From assembly GCA_044450785.1 (NCBI GenBank), contig JBIOJM010000408.1, positions 1-8,324 on the forward strand: DNA of 8,324 nucleotides, in the 5' to 3' direction. The notes below the pieces were generated by a model. That model did no database searches and was not told where the DNA came from. It saw only the letters and a program-made list of their open reading frames with translations. The stretch comes from JBIOJM01 sp044450785 (lineage in GTDB: Bacteria > Planctomycetota > Planctomycetia > Isosphaerales > Isosphaeraceae). Below are positions 6,211-8,324 of this stretch, in pieces (positions within the stretch are counted from its first letter, which is position 1; every line of letters begins with the position of its first letter). The translations under genes were made by a program, and so were the position numbers.

Positions 6211-8157
6211 TCATTTCGAGAGCTGGAGTTTCACCTGGAGCCGTGAAGCGCCCGAGTCATCACGGATCGTGAGCCGGCCCTGACCGAGGTAGCGAAGCAA
6301 GGTGAGGCCGAGGTCGACGTCCTGCTGCGCCTTCTCCCTGGTTTCGCCCCGATTGAGCATGAGCTGCATCGCCAGCCGGCCGCGATTCTGCTCGAGCAGA
6401 CGAGCCAGCTCCGGACCGTCCGCCTCGAGGACGAACGTCTCCTCCGACTCGGTCCCGCGGGCGGCGGGGCGGTCCTTCGATTTCAACTCCTTGATCAGGC
6501 TGCGCGCCAGCCCGACGCTCGAGCTGAAGATCAGGTACTTGCCAACCTGGGCGGTCGCCGGGGTAAAGTTGTATCGCTGGTTGGGGGTCTCGGTTGCCAT
6601 CGCCGTGTTTCGTGGGATCATGTACCGCGCGGTCGCCAGCTTGACTCCCTCGACTTCCTCCGAGCCCAGCTCGAGGGCTGCCACCTTCTTCTGGGCCCCA
6701 TCGACGTTGGAGATTCCGATGATGGCCTGGAATCCGACCTTGAACCGTTCGCCGAAGTCGGAATCCGCCGAGGCGAGCTCGCCGATGATCGCGAACCCGG
6801 GGTACTTGACGTCCGGCGCGGGCTTGAGGGTCGCGTAGTCTTGCTGAGCGATCACCAGTCGCCAGTGGGGATCGAACGCGCCCAGCACGTCGCCGCCGAA
6901 CTCGCGGCCGCCGAAAAACTGGCCGGCGAGGGTGTCAAGCTGGGCGAACCCTTGCACGGCCTCCGGGGTGAACAGCTCGGTCTTCGACTCCCAGATCGTC
7001 GACCAGTCGCGCCACAGGCTGAGCGAGGCGATGGTGCCCGGCGGCTTGATCGCGGGAGCGGCCCCATTCCCCGAGCCCGGCACGAAACCTTTGTACGCCT
7101 GGGCACGCCCTGCTTTGGACACAGGCAGGTCGACTGTCGCCGACAGCTCCTTCTCGGACCACCTCAGGCCGGCCGTGATCGAAGGGGCCTTCAGCAGCGC
7201 CTCGAGCCACGACCCGAACAAGAAGATCGCGCCGGTATCGACCTTGCCCGCCCCTCCAAACCGCTTGGGATCCACTTTTCGAAGTCGCACGAGATCGGCG
7301 CATGCCCAGGCGATCGAGTCGGGATCCTGCCGGTCTCGACGCGCCTTCCATTCCGGTCGATCGGCCAGCGTGCCGGTGGACGCGCTGGGCGAACCGGCGG
7401 GCTGCCCGGCTCGCGCCGGCTGACCTTTGACCCGGTCGATCAAACGCTCGACGTTCTTGACCGAGTTGGAGACGACCAGCTTGCCCCCAACGATCGTGTA
7501 AGCAATCGCTTGGTCCCCGCCGAGAGCATGCACGACCAGGCCCCGATGGTCGGATGTCTTCACCGGGTCGGGTTTTCCCTTGTCCTTGGCGTCCTGGCGC
7601 GCCAGCTTCAGAAAAGCCTGGTTGACCCCGTCGAGCAACTCTGGCTTCCTGGCCGTGATGACGACGCAAATCCTTGGCTGCTGTCCGGGCTCGGCCTCGA
7701 CCGCCGCCAGGATGCCCCCGCCCGTCAAGTCGCGCAGCCCCTGGTCCCAGGTCGTGCCGAGCTGGGTCGCGATCATCTTCGCGACGGCGTGCAGCTCGGT
7801 GATATTCTTGCCGTTCAAGAACTTTTGGTATTGCGGATACAGCTTCAGGTAATCCTGGAATCGAGGATCGGTCAATCGGTCGATCACGCGCTCGGGGCGA
7901 GGCAGGTCAAGGCAAATCGCCGCGTCGGACGCGATCCACCGCTCGGGCGACGTCGTGATTGGCTGCGTTTCCGCGGCGCTCGATGGGAACCAACTGGTTG
8001 CCGGGAGAAACACCAGCAGCCAGACCAGAAAACCGCGCGCGCCGAGCGTGCTCGCGTTCGTCCCGTGGCGCGTGATGAATCGGCGCGCCCATGGTACACG
8101 ACTGGTCTCTTCTCCATCGTTCCTGGTTCCGTTCGCCGAGCCCTGCTGCCTGTTCAT
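6211..8157 (-). CDS. Exported protein of unknown function, possibly DUF3352-like
   Basis: 648 residues from the ATG at 8157. An in-frame ATG at 8211 would add 18 residues, but the 8157 start has AGAGGGGCAGGG just upstream, so I prefer it. A basic N-terminal arm of about 40 residues leads into a hydrophobic segment (42-58, GFLVWLLVFLPATSWF) ending in SSAAETQ, consistent with a signal peptide or anchor with an unusually long n-region. The rest has no further membrane segment. Two stretches look alike: GGKLVVSNSVKNVERLIDRV (224-243) and VGKYLIFSSSVGLARSLIKE (538-557), each preceded by a predicted beta-rich stretch, suggesting two related halves as in DUF3352-like planctomycete proteins. I am not certain of that family. 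No catalytic motif is seen. First gene of the unit with DUF1800 and DUF1501, so it probably works in the same extracytoplasmic process. Confidence 0.87.
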   Translation of the reverse strand: MNRQQGSANGTRNDGEETSRVPWARRFITRHGTNASTLGARGFLVWLLVFLPATSWFPSSAAETQPITTSPERWIASDAAICLDLPRPERVIDRLTDPRFQDYLKLYPQYQKFLNGKNITELHAVAKMIATQLGTTWDQGLRDLTGGGILAAVEAEPGQQPRICVVITARKPELLDGVNQAFLKLARQDAKDKGKPDPVKTSDHRGLVVHALGGDQAIAYTIVGGKLVVSNSVKNVERLIDRVKGQPARAGQPAGSPSASTGTLADRPEWKARRDRQDPDSIAWACADLVRLRKVDPKRFGGAGKVDTGAIFLFGSWLEALLKAPSITAGLRWSEKELSATVDLPVSKAGRAQAYKGFVPGSGNGAAPAIKPPGTIASLSLWRDWSTIWESKTELFTPEAVQGFAQLDTLAGQFFGGREFGGDVLGAFDPHWRLVIAQQDYATLKPAPDVKYPGFAIIGELASADSDFGERFKVGFQAIIGISNVDGAQKKVAALELGSEEVEGVKLATARYMIPRNTAMATETPNQRYNFTPATAQVGKYLIFSSSVGLARSLIKELKSKDRPAARGTESEETFVLEADGPELARLLEQNRGRLAMQLMLNRGETREKAQQDVDLGLTLLRYLGQGRLTIRDDSGASRLQVKLQLSK

Positions 8158-8255
8158 CGTGGTGCCCTGCCCCTCTTTCTGCTTGATCGAAACGACCCCG
8201 CTAACCCACATCGAGCCCGCGCTGAGATCATCGTACCCGGTCAGCCAACAAACTG

Positions 8256-8288
8256 ATATTACCCGGGCAGCCCGGTGCCGAGTTTCAA
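8256..8288 (-). promoter_or_regulatory. Weak candidate promoter with palindrome in the spacer
   Basis: On the minus strand TTGAAA (8288-8283) and TAATAT (8261-8256) resemble -35 and -10 boxes about 100 nt upstream of the preferred start of the three-gene unit. Their spacing is 21 nt, longer than the usual 16-18. The spacer contains the palindrome CCGGGC-A-GCCCGG (8263-8275). Either box could be chance, and planctomycete promoters are poorly defined. No other regulatory site is evident in the 167 nt from 8158 to the window edge. Confidence 0.22.
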
Positions 8289-8324
8289 CATTTCTTGGAA
8301 TACCAACCCGGACGAGCGTTTGGG

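Noticed and set aside
6841..8256. 471-codon open frame on the plus strand
   Set aside because: Antisense to the 648-residue exported protein. Arg/Gly-rich translation with no domain; a shadow of the real gene.

Overview
The window comes from a high-GC bacterium, most likely a planctomycete of the Isosphaeraceae/Gemmataceae type. The reasons are a DUF1800 gene followed by a Tat-exported DUF1501 gene, a secreted WXXGXW-repeat protein with a very long glycine/tyrosine tract, and a palindromic intergenic repeat built around CCCAGGGC-GTT-GCCCTGGG. I recall that repeat and its spurious 'PGRCPGL' peptides from such genomes. The lineage call rests on remembered family knowledge and not on a search. 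Every gene I can support lies on the minus strand.

Right to left, in the direction of transcription: positions 8157-6211 encode a 648-residue exported protein of unknown function, possibly related to DUF3352. It is followed after 20 nt by a DUF1800 protein (6190-4784) and after a further 54 nt by a DUF1501 protein (4729-3473). This looks like one transcription unit. Only the DUF1501 protein has a clear twin-arginine signal. The DUF1800 protein has no visible export signal of its own.

Positions 3472-2954 (519 nt) contain no convincing gene. They hold two inverted copies of a three-hairpin palindromic repeat. Next is a 213-residue protein (2953-2312) that looks like two winged-helix segments plus a Cys-rich CPCC segment, function unknown. 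A second gap (2311-2001) holds a possible terminator hairpin and a small ATTGCGAG/CTCGCAAT inverted repeat.

The left 2 kb is one long minus-strand gene that starts at 2000 and runs off the left edge without a stop (at least 666 codons). It encodes a secreted low-complexity protein: signal peptide, proline-rich linker, a block of W..G(Y/F)W repeats, a Tyr/Gly region containing 15 consecutive Tyr-Gly-Gly units, a Phe-Gly-rich segment, a hexad-like Asn-Arg-Ser/Thr segment and a Gly/Ser/Ala tail. It is easy to miss because it has no stop in the window and because its repetitive DNA keeps other frames open too. It is the most unusual item here. I see no CRISPR array, tRNA, rRNA, transposase or defence system.
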